Assembly: GCA_016873455.1 (NCBI GenBank)
Contig: VGXE01000006.1
Coordinates: 1-64,000, forward strand
Source: Nitrospira sp.
GTDB lineage: Bacteria > Nitrospirota > Nitrospiria > Nitrospirales > Nitrospiraceae
Direction of reading: 5' to 3'
Length of the DNA stretch: 64,000 bases
Shown: piece after piece, positions 50,320 to 59,412 of the stretch
Numbering within the stretch: position 1 is the first letter of the stretch
How the letters are laid out: each line of letters starts with the position of its first letter
Translations under genes and position numbers: made by a program
The notes under the pieces: generated by a model
Databases searched by the model: none
Told to the model about the DNA's origin: nothing
The model's input: the letters and a program-made list of their open reading frames with translations, nothing else

Positions 50320-51768
50320 ATGGCCCTGAGCAGACTAGAACTTGAACGTGTCCTCGCCGAACTCACCCCCATGCTCCACGGCGGGTGGATTCAGAAAATT
50401 CACCAACCCATTGTGGACACACTCATTTTCGATGTCCGCACACCGGGACGGACGCATCGGCTGCTGATATCCGCGCGGCCGGATACATCCCGATTGCACC
50501 TGACGAGCCAACACCTTCCCAATCCGACGACGCCTCCGGCGTTTTGCCAGTTCCTGAGAGCTCACTTTCAAGGGGCCAAGATTGACGCGATGGCCCAAGT
50601 GCCACACGAACGAATCGTTGAGATGACGTTCATCGGCAAGGACGGCATGCAGACGCTCGTGTGCGAGTTGACCGGGAAAAAAGCGAATATCCTGGTCCTC
50701 AACGCCGACCGGCACGTACTTCGTGACCTCACACACCAGCGCGACCGCGTCGGTCACCCCTATACGGCTCCACCACACCGCCAACAAGTCCCGCACGCAA
50801 CACAGCCGATTCGCTTTACCGGCGCCTGTGGCACTGAGGCTCCGGTATCGGCTGAGATCGATGCCTATTACCAGGACAAGGAATCGATCCTGTCGCTCGA
50901 TCATGCCAAAGCAACGCGGCGGCAGGCGCTAAATCGTACCATCAAGAAAGAGCGGCGGAGGATGGCAGCCTGGCAGGAGGATATGGAAAAGGCCTCAACC
51001 TATCGGGGTTATGCCCGCTATGGAGAATTGATCAAAGCGAATCTGAGTACGATCGCAAGAGGAGCCGAACGGATCACTGTCGTCGATTATTTTGACGAGA
51101 CACTCCCCGAGGTCACCATCCCGCTCGATACGGCGAAATCACCTCAAGGAAATATGGATGACTATTTTCGGAAACATCGCAAGTATCTGATAGCCGACCG
51201 GGAGCTGACCCCGCGTATTGCACAGGCGGAGCGGGAGCTGCACCGGCTTCGAGAAGAACTCTCGGCAATTGAGCAGGGAGTCTGGACTCCGCCACCGGCA
51301 GCAGCCACTCCCCTTCGCACGTCTACACAGGCGGCAGTACTCAAGCGAACGCCATCCAGCGAAACCCAACGACACGGCCCGTTCCGGCGATTCGAGTCGA
51401 CCGACGGATTACCAATCTTTGTCGGACGCAACGCGCGAGAAAACGATGAACTCACGTTCGGCTTGGCCAAAAGTGACGACCTCTGGCTCCATGCCCGAGG
51501 CACACCCGGTTCACATGTCGTCGTGCGACTTGGAAAAGGGGCCGAACCTCCAGTCGAAACTTTACGCGACGCCGCGACGTTGGCACTGCTGTACAGTGAC
51601 TTAAAGAAAAGCGGCAAGGGTGAGGTCGTCTATACCAGGCGCAAGTGGGTGAAAAAGGCCAAGGGCCAGGCACCCGGCGCCGTGACTATCACACAAGAAA
51701 AGTCGCTCCATGTGAGCTTAGACAAGACCAGACTGGATGCCTTGAAGCTTCGGGGGTCGGGCCCATAA
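50320..51768 (+). CDS. rqcH: RqcH/NFACT family protein (ribosome-associated quality control)
   Basis: 482 residues, a little shorter than Bacillus RqcH (about 570). NFACT-N domain (about 1-180), a coiled coil (about 190-320) and the NFACT-R domain at the end: IFVGRNARENDELTF near 367, DDLWLHARGTPGSHVV near 386. The family binds stalled 50S subunits and peptidyl-tRNA and recruits tRNA-Ala to add alanine tails. The Asp-Arg dyad needed for that in RqcH is not apparent here: the matching stretch reads ERIVEMTFIGKDGMQ. TAGACG at 50304 is the only -10 candidate, very near the ATG. Confidence 0.88.
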   Translation: MALSRLELERVLAELTPMLHGGWIQKIHQPIVDTLIFDVRTPGRTHRLLISARPDTSRLHLTSQHLPNPTTPPAFCQFLRAHFQGAKIDAMAQVPHERIVEMTFIGKDGMQTLVCELTGKKANILVLNADRHVLRDLTHQRDRVGHPYTAPPHRQQVPHATQPIRFTGACGTEAPVSAEIDAYYQDKESILSLDHAKATRRQALNRTIKKERRRMAAWQEDMEKASTYRGYARYGELIKANLSTIARGAERITVVDYFDETLPEVTIPLDTAKSPQGNMDDYFRKHRKYLIADRELTPRIAQAERELHRLREELSAIEQGVWTPPPAAATPLRTSTQAAVLKRTPSSETQRHGPFRRFESTDGLPIFVGRNARENDELTFGLAKSDDLWLHARGTPGSHVVVRLGKGAEPPVETLRDAATLALLYSDLKKSGKGEVVYTRRKWVKKAKGQAPGAVTITQEKSLHVSLDKTRLDALKLRGSGP

Positions 51769-51809
51769 CCGCACCCCCTACCTCGTCCCCTTTTTTCTCT
51801 TCAAACGCC

Positions 51810-53867
51810 ATGATAAAGTGCCCATATATGGGCACGCCCTCCCAATCCATCAATACCTTGAATATTACCTACGCACTGACTGCGTGCCGAAACCTCCGTG
51901 AATTTGATCAACGACTGACTCATGCGTTACAGCAGGCTGTGGACTGCGATTTCGTCGGCCTCTATCTCTATAGCCAATCAACACAAACATTCGCCCCGGT
52001 CTCTGCTCCGCTGACCGATCCAGACTGTCCAGGCTACATGATCGGCCAGTTGCCTGCGGACGGAACTATGAAAGAAACAGCCGTCAGGCAGGGTCGTGCG
52101 CTGCTCGAACACAATCTCAGAGATTCTCCTTGGACCGAAGCCGTTGCCCTGAAAACATCTCCGTTCACAACTGGATCTGTCTTGGTCGCTCCGCTCGTGG
52201 AACCCGTTTCCACCGGCATGCAACCCGCTCGCACCGTCGCGGTCATATCCGTCGTGGCTGCCGGCCGAACCGGCGCTTTCACGGACGATGACCGTCTGTT
52301 TCTTGAACAACTCGGCATCCAGCTGGGGCCCGTGCTCCAGAACATCCTGGCGTCGGAAGAACGGGACGCCCTCATGGCCATCAACAGACAGGTCGTCGTG
52401 GAAACCATGACCACCGAGCAACTTATGCCGGTTGTGCGCGACATGCTGCACCGTGTGGTGCGGCAAGACATGACGGGGATGGTGCGGTTTGTCCAGTCAC
52501 CGAATGGTCCGTGGTTCGATATCGTCTATCGGGACGGTGTCGAAATTGACCTCGCGCAACTTCGGCAATTTCCCTTTGATCAGATGGCCCCAGCAGAAAT
52601 GCTCGCGACGGGCAAGCCGCTCCTGATTACCGGCCATAACCATACCCATTTCCCGGAACGGGCCTATATCGAATCTGTCGGCATTCTTTCCTGCATCCTC
52701 TGCCCCTTGATCGTCCGTGGCACACCGTATGGATTCTTGGCCATCGGCAGCAGGCGGCGCAATGCGTTTTCCGATCGAGACTTAGGGTTTAGCGAGCAAA
52801 TCGGATTTCACCTTTCGCAGGCCATGACGAACTTGACTGCCTATGAAGAAATTCGAACTCTTAAAGAGCAGCTCGAACAAGAAAACGTCTACCTGCGCGA
52901 TGAGATCAATGCCACCGTCGATTTCAAGACCTTGGTCGGCGAGAGCGCGGCCCTGCAGAAGACGCTCAAGCTCGTCGAACAGGTTGCGCCCACCGATTCA
53001 ACCGTCCTGATTACGGGAGAAACCGGCACGGGGAAGGAACTGCTCGCCCAAGCCATTCACCGCCTCTCGCCGCGAAAAGAGAAACCGTTGATCACGCTGA
53101 ACTGCGCCGCATTGCCACCCACCTTGATCGAATCAGAATTATTCGGACACGAGAAAGGCGCGTTCACGAATGCCACGGCCAGGAAGATCGGCCGATTCGA
53201 GGTGGCTGACGGAGGCACAATCTTCCTGGACGAAGTGGGCGAACTCCCGATCGACCTGCAAGCCAAATTCTTGCGAGTGCTGGAAGCACAGGAACTTCAA
53301 CGGGTCGGCGGCACACAGACCATTAGGGTCAATGTCCGCGTGCTTGCCGCCACCAATGTTGATGTGGAGCAGGCCGTCAAAAATGGGCGGTTTCGCTCCG
53401 ATCTCTTTTACCGATTAAATGTTTTTCCCGTGCGGGTTCCCCCGCTCAGGGAACGGCGCGATGACATCCCATCGCTCGCGCGGCACTTTGTGAAGAAATA
53501 CAGCGAACGGCACCGCCGGCCCATCACGCGTATCGGTAGCGGAACGTTGAAGGCACTCACTTCCTACGACTGGCCTGGCAACGTGCGCGAACTCGAACAT
53601 GTCATCGAGCGCGCCGTCATCGTCAGCCGCGGACCCGTTCTCGTGATTGACGAATTGACACAGCCAGATGAGGGGATGATCAAAGATACCGCCCCCCGGA
53701 CGTTGGCCGATGCGGAACGCGTCCACATCGTCGAGACGCTCCGTCAGACCAAAGGAGTCCTCGCCGGTAAACATGGCGCCGCAGCCCGCCTCGGGATGAA
53801 ACGTTCGACACTGCAGCATCGAATGAAAAAACTCGGTATCCGCCAAGCCTCAGCGCACTCACCGTAA
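51810..53867 (+). CDS. Sigma-54-type transcriptional activator, GAF-GAF-AAA+-HTH (FhlA/NorR-like)
   Basis: About 685 residues from the ATG at 51810. Two GAF domains (about 10-165 and 185-335), a coiled coil (IRTLKEQLEQENVYLRDEI near 350), an AAA+ domain with Walker A GETGTGKE near 402, Walker B TIFLDEVGE and sensor loops, and a C-terminal Fis-type HTH (GAAARLGMKRSTLQHRMKKLGI). The sigma-54 contact loop reads GAFTNA instead of GAFTGA. No response-regulator receiver, so control is by a small ligand or partner at the GAF domains. An 18-bp palindrome lies over the first codons, and two more follow the stop before the exporter operon. A later ATG (51828) is possible. Confidence 0.88.
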   Translation: MIKCPYMGTPSQSINTLNITYALTACRNLREFDQRLTHALQQAVDCDFVGLYLYSQSTQTFAPVSAPLTDPDCPGYMIGQLPADGTMKETAVRQGRALLEHNLRDSPWTEAVALKTSPFTTGSVLVAPLVEPVSTGMQPARTVAVISVVAAGRTGAFTDDDRLFLEQLGIQLGPVLQNILASEERDALMAINRQVVVETMTTEQLMPVVRDMLHRVVRQDMTGMVRFVQSPNGPWFDIVYRDGVEIDLAQLRQFPFDQMAPAEMLATGKPLLITGHNHTHFPERAYIESVGILSCILCPLIVRGTPYGFLAIGSRRRNAFSDRDLGFSEQIGFHLSQAMTNLTAYEEIRTLKEQLEQENVYLRDEINATVDFKTLVGESAALQKTLKLVEQVAPTDSTVLITGETGTGKELLAQAIHRLSPRKEKPLITLNCAALPPTLIESELFGHEKGAFTNATARKIGRFEVADGGTIFLDEVGELPIDLQAKFLRVLEAQELQRVGGTQTIRVNVRVLAATNVDVEQAVKNGRFRSDLFYRLNVFPVRVPPLRERRDDIPSLARHFVKKYSERHRRPITRIGSGTLKALTSYDWPGNVRELEHVIERAVIVSRGPVLVIDELTQPDEGMIKDTAPRTLADAERVHIVETLRQTKGVLAGKHGAAARLGMKRSTLQHRMKKLGIRQASAHSP
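51818..51835. promoter_or_regulatory. Palindromic operator candidate at the regulator start
   Basis: GTGCCCATATATGGGCAC is a perfect 18-bp palindrome covering codons 3-9 of the regulator. It matches in form the two sites at 53868 and 53897. Binding here would let the protein control its own gene. Confidence 0.6.
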
Positions 53868-53885
53868 CTGCCCATATATCGGCAG
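53868..53885. promoter_or_regulatory. Palindromic operator candidate 1 before the exporter operon
   Basis: CTGCCCATATATCGGCAG: CTGCC/GGCAG ends and an AT-rich centre, one base off a perfect palindrome with the 51818 site. It begins directly after the regulator stop. Confidence 0.65.
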
Positions 53886-53896
53886 TCATCCCACAT

Positions 53897-53914
53897 CTGC
53901 CAACCTATCGGCAG
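53897..53914. promoter_or_regulatory. Palindromic operator candidate 2 before the exporter operon
   Basis: CTGCCAACCTATCGGCAG, 29 bases downstream of site 1 (start to start) with the same CTGCC/GGCAG ends. The pair lies 75-120 bases before the first exporter gene, where an activator would bind. A sigma-54 -24/-12 match between sites and gene was not found. Confidence 0.65.
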
Positions 53915-53988
53915 ATTTCTCAGCCCCGTGCTCGACGCGTATCGGCCATGCCCTCCACACGTCTCCATACAACTTCAACTACTTACGA

Positions 53989-54456
53989 GTGTCTGACCGC
54001 TCACGTTCCAGATTGGCACCATCCCTGCTCTCCCGTCCCGACGTGAAACCAGATGCTTCCCTGACGCCTGAATATGTCCGTCATGCCATCGAAGAGCACT
54101 TCCTTGCCCGACAGGCCGAACTCCACCCATCGGGGGAGCAGACGAAAGATGGACGGCGGTTCTCGTGGTGCGGAGATCTGTTCGATTTCTTTGTCGAAGG
54201 ATTGGCGGAACGTTTGGCCGCCAGTGGCATCACCTTTTCACAATCCTTCCCCGGACCCTTTCGGCTCCTGGATGAAGAGCAAGCGGCGAACGGCGACCAT
54301 GTCCGGCGCTTTTGGACAACCGTGCTCTCCCATGGTTGTCCCATCGCCCGACTCTGTACGTATTTCTTCCATCGGCACGACCGGGTGCCGCTACCTCAAC
54401 TCCCCAAAGTTGTGGCCTACCCTCCTGACCATCTAGCCCCCGAGACTGAGCCATGA
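53989..54456 (+). CDS. Unknown protein leading the exporter operon, 155 aa
   Basis: GTG start at 53989. No family recognised. No signal peptide or membrane segment; residues 25-110 look helical with aromatic clusters (WCGDLFDFFVEGLAERL, HVRRFWTTVL, CTYFFHRHD). It ends in a four-base overlap with the permease gene, so it is made with the exporter; it may be a cytoplasmic partner, regulator or enzyme acting on the cargo. This is inference from position. Confidence 0.6.
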   Translation: MSDRSRSRLAPSLLSRPDVKPDASLTPEYVRHAIEEHFLARQAELHPSGEQTKDGRRFSWCGDLFDFFVEGLAERLAASGITFSQSFPGPFRLLDEEQAANGDHVRRFWTTVLSHGCPIARLCTYFFHRHDRVPLPQLPKVVAYPPDHLAPETEP

Positions 54457-55583
54457 ACTACGTTGCTCTTAAGATGCTCTTCGGCGATCGCGCCAAATAT
54501 CTCATGCTGCTCTGCGGCCTCACGTTCTCCGTCATGCTGATCGTCCAGCAGGGATCGATCTTCTGGGGTTTGATGATGTGGTCCCAAGCCAGCATCAGCA
54601 ACGTCAACGTGCCGATCTGGGTCACCGATCCTGGCATTGCCCAGGTCGACGAAGTGAAACCGATTGCGAGCACGGCGGTGGATCGCGTCAGAAGTGTCGA
54701 CGGAGTGGAATGGGCGGTCCCACTCTACAAGGGTCTGTTGCGTGCACGCCTTGCCAGCGGAGACTACCATCAAATCACGTTGACCGGCCTGGAGTCCTCG
54801 ACCCTCATCGGACGGCCCGCAGAAGTCCTCGAAGGACGGTTTGAAGATATTTTGCAACCGGATGCCGTTGTCCTGGACCAGTGGGCGGTGGAGCGGATGG
54901 GTGGGCCTGGTATCGTCACAGTCGGAACCATATTTGAACTCAACGACAAGCTCGCCCGCGTCGTCGCGATCGCCAAGACACAAAAGAGCTTCACTAATAT
55001 TCCCGTGGTCTACACGACCTACGAACGCGCCCTCCGCTATGTACCGCGCGAGCGCCGAGCCCTGTCCTACGTGCTGGCCAAAGCCAAGGATGGCCTTGTG
55101 GTTGACGATGTGATCCAACGCATCCGTGAGCAAACCGGCCTGGGGGCGTTTACAGAAGAAGACTTCGGGGTAAAGACGATCATGTGGGTGCTCAAAAATA
55201 CCGGGATCGGCATCAACTTCGGGACGACGATTCTGTTGGGCTTCATTGTCGGGATGGCCATTGCAGGACAAACCTTTTACCTATTCACCGTCGAAAACCT
55301 CCGCCAATTCGGCGCCCTCAAGGCCATGGGTGCCTCGGGGTTGACGCTGGCGCGGATGATCCTACTCCAAGCCTTCACCGTCGGCCTCACGGGCTACGGC
55401 CTCGGTATCGGGCTTGCGACAGTTTTCGGATTCTTGACTGCACGAGGCGGAAGCCTGCCCTTCGTTGAAACGTGGCAACTGTTGTTGCTCGTCCTCATCG
55501 CGCTTCTGACCATCTGCGCGGTGTCGGCGCTGATCAGTATCGTCAAACTTGCCCGGCTGGAACCGGCAATCGTCTTTCGGTGA
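54453..55583 (+). CDS. ABC transporter permease, FtsX/DevC (MacB-like) type
   Basis: 376 residues. One N-terminal membrane segment (YLMLLCGLTFSVMLIVQQG, 16-34), a periplasmic domain of about 210 residues, then three segments (about 250-275, 300-335, 345-365) with FTVENLRQFGALKAMGAS between: the FtsX-like fold. With the following ATPase, HlyD adaptor and outer-membrane factor it makes a DevBCA-type exporter, which in cyanobacteria exports glycolipids. These pumps use a mechanical (not alternate-access) cycle. Cargo unknown. Confidence 0.88.
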   Translation: MNYVALKMLFGDRAKYLMLLCGLTFSVMLIVQQGSIFWGLMMWSQASISNVNVPIWVTDPGIAQVDEVKPIASTAVDRVRSVDGVEWAVPLYKGLLRARLASGDYHQITLTGLESSTLIGRPAEVLEGRFEDILQPDAVVLDQWAVERMGGPGIVTVGTIFELNDKLARVVAIAKTQKSFTNIPVVYTTYERALRYVPRERRALSYVLAKAKDGLVVDDVIQRIREQTGLGAFTEEDFGVKTIMWVLKNTGIGINFGTTILLGFIVGMAIAGQTFYLFTVENLRQFGALKAMGASGLTLARMILLQAFTVGLTGYGLGIGLATVFGFLTARGGSLPFVETWQLLLLVLIALLTICAVSALISIVKLARLEPAIVFR

Positions 55584-55588
55584 TCACG

Positions 55589-56308
55589 ATGGACGACCAC
55601 ACACAACCAGCGGCGGTCCGCGCACGCGGCATCGTCAAATCCTTCGGAACCGGCGACACACAGGTGACGGTGTTGAGAGGGATCGACCTCGATATTTATC
55701 TGGGCGAAATGCTGCTGCTGGTCGGCGAATCCGGCGGAGGGAAAACCACGTTATTGTCCGCCATCGCCGGCATCCTCGATATCGACGCCGGCGACATCGA
55801 TGTGCTGGGCGTTCCGCTCAGCCGTCTACCCCCTGGGAAACGCACCGTGTTTCGAGGACAAACCATGGGGTTTATTTATCAACAGTTCAACCTGCTGCCG
55901 GCGCTCACGGCCGCAGAGAACGTGGCAATTCCACTCTTGATCCAAAAGATTGGGCGGCATGAGGCCATCCAGCGCGCTCGGGCGATGCTCGACCGTGTTG
56001 GGCTCGAAGACAGAACAGAGTTTCTGCCCAAGAACCTGTCTGGCGGCCAACAGCAACGGGTCGCAATCGCACGGGCACTGGTCAACGAACCACGCCTGTT
56101 GATCTGCGACGAACCCACCGCCGCATTGGACGGTCCGAACGGCCAAAAAGTGATGGCCCTGCTGCGCGAGGTCGGACGATCGCCCGATCGCTGCGTTGTG
56201 GTCGTCACCCACGACAGCCGCGTGTTCCAATATGGCGACAGGATGGCCAGGCTGACGGACGGACGGATCGTCGGAATCGAATCTATTGTACGGGAGGGAA
56301 CCGCATGA
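55589..56308 (+). CDS. ABC transporter ATP-binding protein (DevA/MacB/LolD type)
   Basis: 239 residues. Walker A GESGGGKTT near 42, signature LSGGQQQRVAIARAL near 146, Walker B RLLICDEPTAALDG and the switch His in VVVTHDSRVF. Sequence type is the lipoprotein/macrolide exporter class, fitting the FtsX-type permease next to it. The ATG at 55589 is six bases after the permease stop. The adaptor gene overlaps its stop by four bases. Confidence 0.93.
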   Translation: MDDHTQPAAVRARGIVKSFGTGDTQVTVLRGIDLDIYLGEMLLLVGESGGGKTTLLSAIAGILDIDAGDIDVLGVPLSRLPPGKRTVFRGQTMGFIYQQFNLLPALTAAENVAIPLLIQKIGRHEAIQRARAMLDRVGLEDRTEFLPKNLSGGQQQRVAIARALVNEPRLLICDEPTAALDGPNGQKVMALLREVGRSPDRCVVVVTHDSRVFQYGDRMARLTDGRIVGIESIVREGTA

Positions 56309-57294
56309 TCATCGGGAAACGGCTGAGCGTCTGGCTGGCCTTGCTTGGTATCGGTTTCACCGCGTGGGTGCTGATCGGCGCTAACAAGCATGAGCCCATG
56401 CCGACGCCCATTTCTGACCCGCCTCGGTCGCCATACCCGCACACCGTGGCGGCCTCCGGCATTATTGAAGCGGTGAATGAAAACGTCCGCATTGCCCCCC
56501 CGGTGGCTGGATTGATTACCAAGGTGTTTGTAAAAGTCGGTGAGCAAGTCAACGAACAGGCCCCTCTGTTCCAACTGGACGAGCGAGAACTGCGCGCGCA
56601 ACTGCTGACGCGTGAAGCCGCCATTCCTCCTCTCCAAGCGCAAATCGATGAGCAGACATACAAGATCGGCGATCTTGAGACACAATTACACCGTCTCGAA
56701 TCCGTCCATGATGAGCGGGCCGTGAGCGAGGACGATCTCAAGCGAACCTGGTACGCCCTTGAAATGGCCAAGCGTGGCGCGCAACGTCTTCACGCGAGCC
56801 TGAAGCAGGCCATGGCCCAACGGGACGAAGTCACTATCTTGCTTGGTCGACTGACGGTCCGTGCCCCACGAAATGGCACGGTCCTGCAAGTGAACGTGCG
56901 AGCGGGAGAATACGCGACGCTGGGATCGGCAGAACCCCTGATCCTGTTGGGCGAAACCGAGCAACTGCAAGTTCGTGCCGACATCGACGAAGTCAATGCC
57001 CCACTCGTGGTGCCACAGGCCAGGGGCACGGCCTCCATTAAATCCATGGCCAATCGGAAGATTCCGCTGACCTTCGTGCGCATCGAGCCCTACGTCATTC
57101 CCAAAAAATCCCTCACGGGTGAGAACACAGAGCGGGTCGATACTCGAGTGCTGCAAGTCATCTATCGATTCGAACGTCCGTCCTTTCCCGTCTATGCCGG
57201 GCAACAGCTCGATGTGTTCATCGAGCGGCAGTCTTCCGGTACGTCCAGCGGAACAGAACCCCCTTCCACTGTCCGGACGGAGCAGCCCTCGTGA
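56305..57294 (+). CDS. HlyD/DevB-type membrane fusion (adaptor) protein
   Basis: 329 residues. One N-terminal membrane segment (LSVWLALLGIGFTAWVLIG), then the lipoyl-type half (ASGIIEAVNENVRIAPPVAGLITKVFVKVGEQV), a coiled-coil hairpin (about 105-175), the second half-motif VRAPRNGTVLQVNVRAGEYA and a beta-barrel domain. It joins the inner-membrane pump to the outer-membrane channel encoded next. Start ATGA overlaps the ATPase stop. Confidence 0.92.
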   Translation: MIIGKRLSVWLALLGIGFTAWVLIGANKHEPMPTPISDPPRSPYPHTVAASGIIEAVNENVRIAPPVAGLITKVFVKVGEQVNEQAPLFQLDERELRAQLLTREAAIPPLQAQIDEQTYKIGDLETQLHRLESVHDERAVSEDDLKRTWYALEMAKRGAQRLHASLKQAMAQRDEVTILLGRLTVRAPRNGTVLQVNVRAGEYATLGSAEPLILLGETEQLQVRADIDEVNAPLVVPQARGTASIKSMANRKIPLTFVRIEPYVIPKKSLTGENTERVDTRVLQVIYRFERPSFPVYAGQQLDVFIERQSSGTSSGTEPPSTVRTEQPS

Positions 57295-58766
57295 GCCGTA
57301 CGACGCCCACCATAGGGATGACCGTGATGGCATTGCTCCTATCCGCCTGCGTGCAAGGAACCACCTACCAGCGTCCCCAGACAGAGACACCGGACAGCTG
57401 GTCCACGCTCGGGCCCACGGATGCCACCATGTCAGCCGATCGCGGGCCGGAGGCTACGTGGTGGAAGACGTTTCAGAATGATGAACTTTCTGGCCTCATC
57501 GAACGGGCCTTGCAACACAATCATGATGTGAAACGCGCGGTCGCTCGAATCCTTGAGGGCCGCGCCGCAGTGATGTCCGCCACGGCCGGCCTCTTCCCAC
57601 ATCTGAACCTCTCGAGTTCTTACACCAACATCGCAGTCTCTGAGAATACCTTGGCAGGGTTAGGGCTGGCGACAGGCCAGCGTCCAGGGCCATCGATCTT
57701 CGCAACGCCAGGAACCACGTTTGACCTTTGGAATGGCGCGATGGACCTTCGCTGGGAATTGGATTTCTGGGGCCGTATACGTCGAGGCCGCGAAGCCGCA
57801 CAAGCTGAGACCAACGCCATCGAGCAAGACGCCCGCGCGGTCGCGCTCTCGCTTATCAGTGATGTGGGGCAATCGTACTTTCGCATCAGAGAATTGGATG
57901 AGCAGCTCGATATCGCCACACGAACCCTGGCCGTCCGCCAAGAATCCCTGGAGATTATCAAGAAGCGCGCGGCAGTTGGACTGGCCTCAGACTTGGACGT
58001 CAAACGGACGGAGGTCCTTGCCGCGGAAGCCGCAGGCCTGATCCCTGATCTGACGAGATTACGCGCTATCGAATCCCACCGACTTGAGGTCTTGACCGGG
58101 ATGGCACCAGGCTCTCTTGATCTTGCCCGCAAACCTCTTCGTGCCGTGATTGCTCAACCGGAGATCCCAGTGGGACTCCCCTCCCAGCTCCTGGAACGGC
58201 GCCCGGACATTCTCCAAGTAGAAGCCACACTGGTCGCCTCCAACGCCCGTATCGGCCAGGCTCGCGCCTATTTTTTCCCCACGCTGACCATTACCGGGCA
58301 GGGTGGGCTGCAGAGCGCGGACTTCGCCAAATGGTTTACCGGCAACAGCTTCAACTACAGTATTGGCCCATCGATCACTCTGCCCATCTTCCAAGGGGGA
58401 ACGAACCTGGCTCGTCTTGATCAGGCCGAATCCCAATACCAGCAACTCCTGGAAAGTTATCGGCAAACGATCTTGCAGGCCTTCAGAGAAGTGGCCGACC
58501 TGCTGGTATCGGTCCATGCACGCGGAGAACAACTCACCCACCAGCGCGCACAACTCGCAGCGGCACAGGAGGCGGTACGTCTTGCCCAGGTCCGCTATCG
58601 CAATGGGATGGTCAACTATCTGGATGTGCTGGACGCGCAACGAACCGTCTTATTGGCGGAAACCCAGCTGGTTCTCATCGAACGAACCCGTCTCACCGAG
58701 ATGGTCGGCCTGTTCAAAGCGCTGGGAGGCGGATGGTCTCCTCCCACTGCTGTACCCGCTTCTTGA
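57291..58766 (+). CDS. Outer-membrane efflux lipoprotein, NodT/OprM type
   Basis: 491 residues. A lipoprotein signal (TVMALLLSAC, Cys near 20), then the two repeated halves of the TolC fold: ELSGLIERALQHNHDVKRAVARI near 65 and RPDILQVEATLVASNARIGQARA near 305, the latter the NodT signature. It forms the trimeric channel for the exporter. GTG start overlaps the adaptor stop by four bases. Confidence 0.93.
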   Translation: MSRTTPTIGMTVMALLLSACVQGTTYQRPQTETPDSWSTLGPTDATMSADRGPEATWWKTFQNDELSGLIERALQHNHDVKRAVARILEGRAAVMSATAGLFPHLNLSSSYTNIAVSENTLAGLGLATGQRPGPSIFATPGTTFDLWNGAMDLRWELDFWGRIRRGREAAQAETNAIEQDARAVALSLISDVGQSYFRIRELDEQLDIATRTLAVRQESLEIIKKRAAVGLASDLDVKRTEVLAAEAAGLIPDLTRLRAIESHRLEVLTGMAPGSLDLARKPLRAVIAQPEIPVGLPSQLLERRPDILQVEATLVASNARIGQARAYFFPTLTITGQGGLQSADFAKWFTGNSFNYSIGPSITLPIFQGGTNLARLDQAESQYQQLLESYRQTILQAFREVADLLVSVHARGEQLTHQRAQLAAAQEAVRLAQVRYRNGMVNYLDVLDAQRTVLLAETQLVLIERTRLTEMVGLFKALGGGWSPPTAVPAS

Positions 58767-58839
58767 GCCCGTGCAGAAATGAAGCTTTTGCTCGTCTTCA
58801 AACCCTACACAGCACTATGATGTGTGGAAAGAGGGCACT

Positions 58840-59346
58840 ATGTCAGGCAACCAGAATATCCCGCAGACAACTGGTTCGGCGACCATTCTCGTCGTTGATG
58901 ATGAACTACCGGTACTTAATTTGTGCAAGACCATGCTTGAGGGATCAGGATTTACGGTGCTTCAGGCCGACGGCAGTTCTGATGCACTCAGGATCTGCGC
59001 AGAGCACAAGGGGCCAATCGATCTTCTCCTCACCGACCTCATCCTGCCTCCGCCCGGCTTTCACATTGCCTCTGGGTCGAATCCATTTCCTCATGTGAAC
59101 GGGCTGGAACTCGCTGTCCGGGCAGCGACGATCCGTAAGGGGCTCCATGTCATCCTCACATCGGGAAATCCGGACAAGGAACTTGCGAGTCATGGGATTA
59201 AGCGAGGGACGTTGCCCTTTCTCGCAAAGCCGTTTGAGCAAGAACGCTTGATCCGTCTGGTTCAAGACGTACTGGCACAACCTGCTTCGTTGTTGGATAT
59301 CTCGGGACAGGCCAAAGCCGTCAACGACGATGAATGGTTCGGCTGA
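58840..59346 (+). CDS. Single-domain response regulator
   Basis: 168 residues, receiver domain only. Acidic pair in ILVVDDELPV, phospho-acceptor Asp in LLLTDLILPP, Thr/Ser in VILTSGNPDK and Lys in PFLAKPFEQ are present. An insertion of about 15 residues (PPGFHIASGSNPFPHVNG) follows the Asp loop, longer than in CheY. No output domain, so it passes its signal by contact. GAAAGAGGG precedes the ATG at 58840. It lies 73 bases after the exporter operon and may share its transcript. The partner histidine kinase is not in the window. Confidence 0.88.
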   Translation: MSGNQNIPQTTGSATILVVDDELPVLNLCKTMLEGSGFTVLQADGSSDALRICAEHKGPIDLLLTDLILPPPGFHIASGSNPFPHVNGLELAVRAATIRKGLHVILTSGNPDKELASHGIKRGTLPFLAKPFEQERLIRLVQDVLAQPASLLDISGQAKAVNDDEWFG

Positions 59347-59412
59347 GGATGCAGGGTAAGGTTGAGGCTGAGGTCACGGAACGAGCATCAGAACCCCTGC
59401 GCTTTTACCTTG

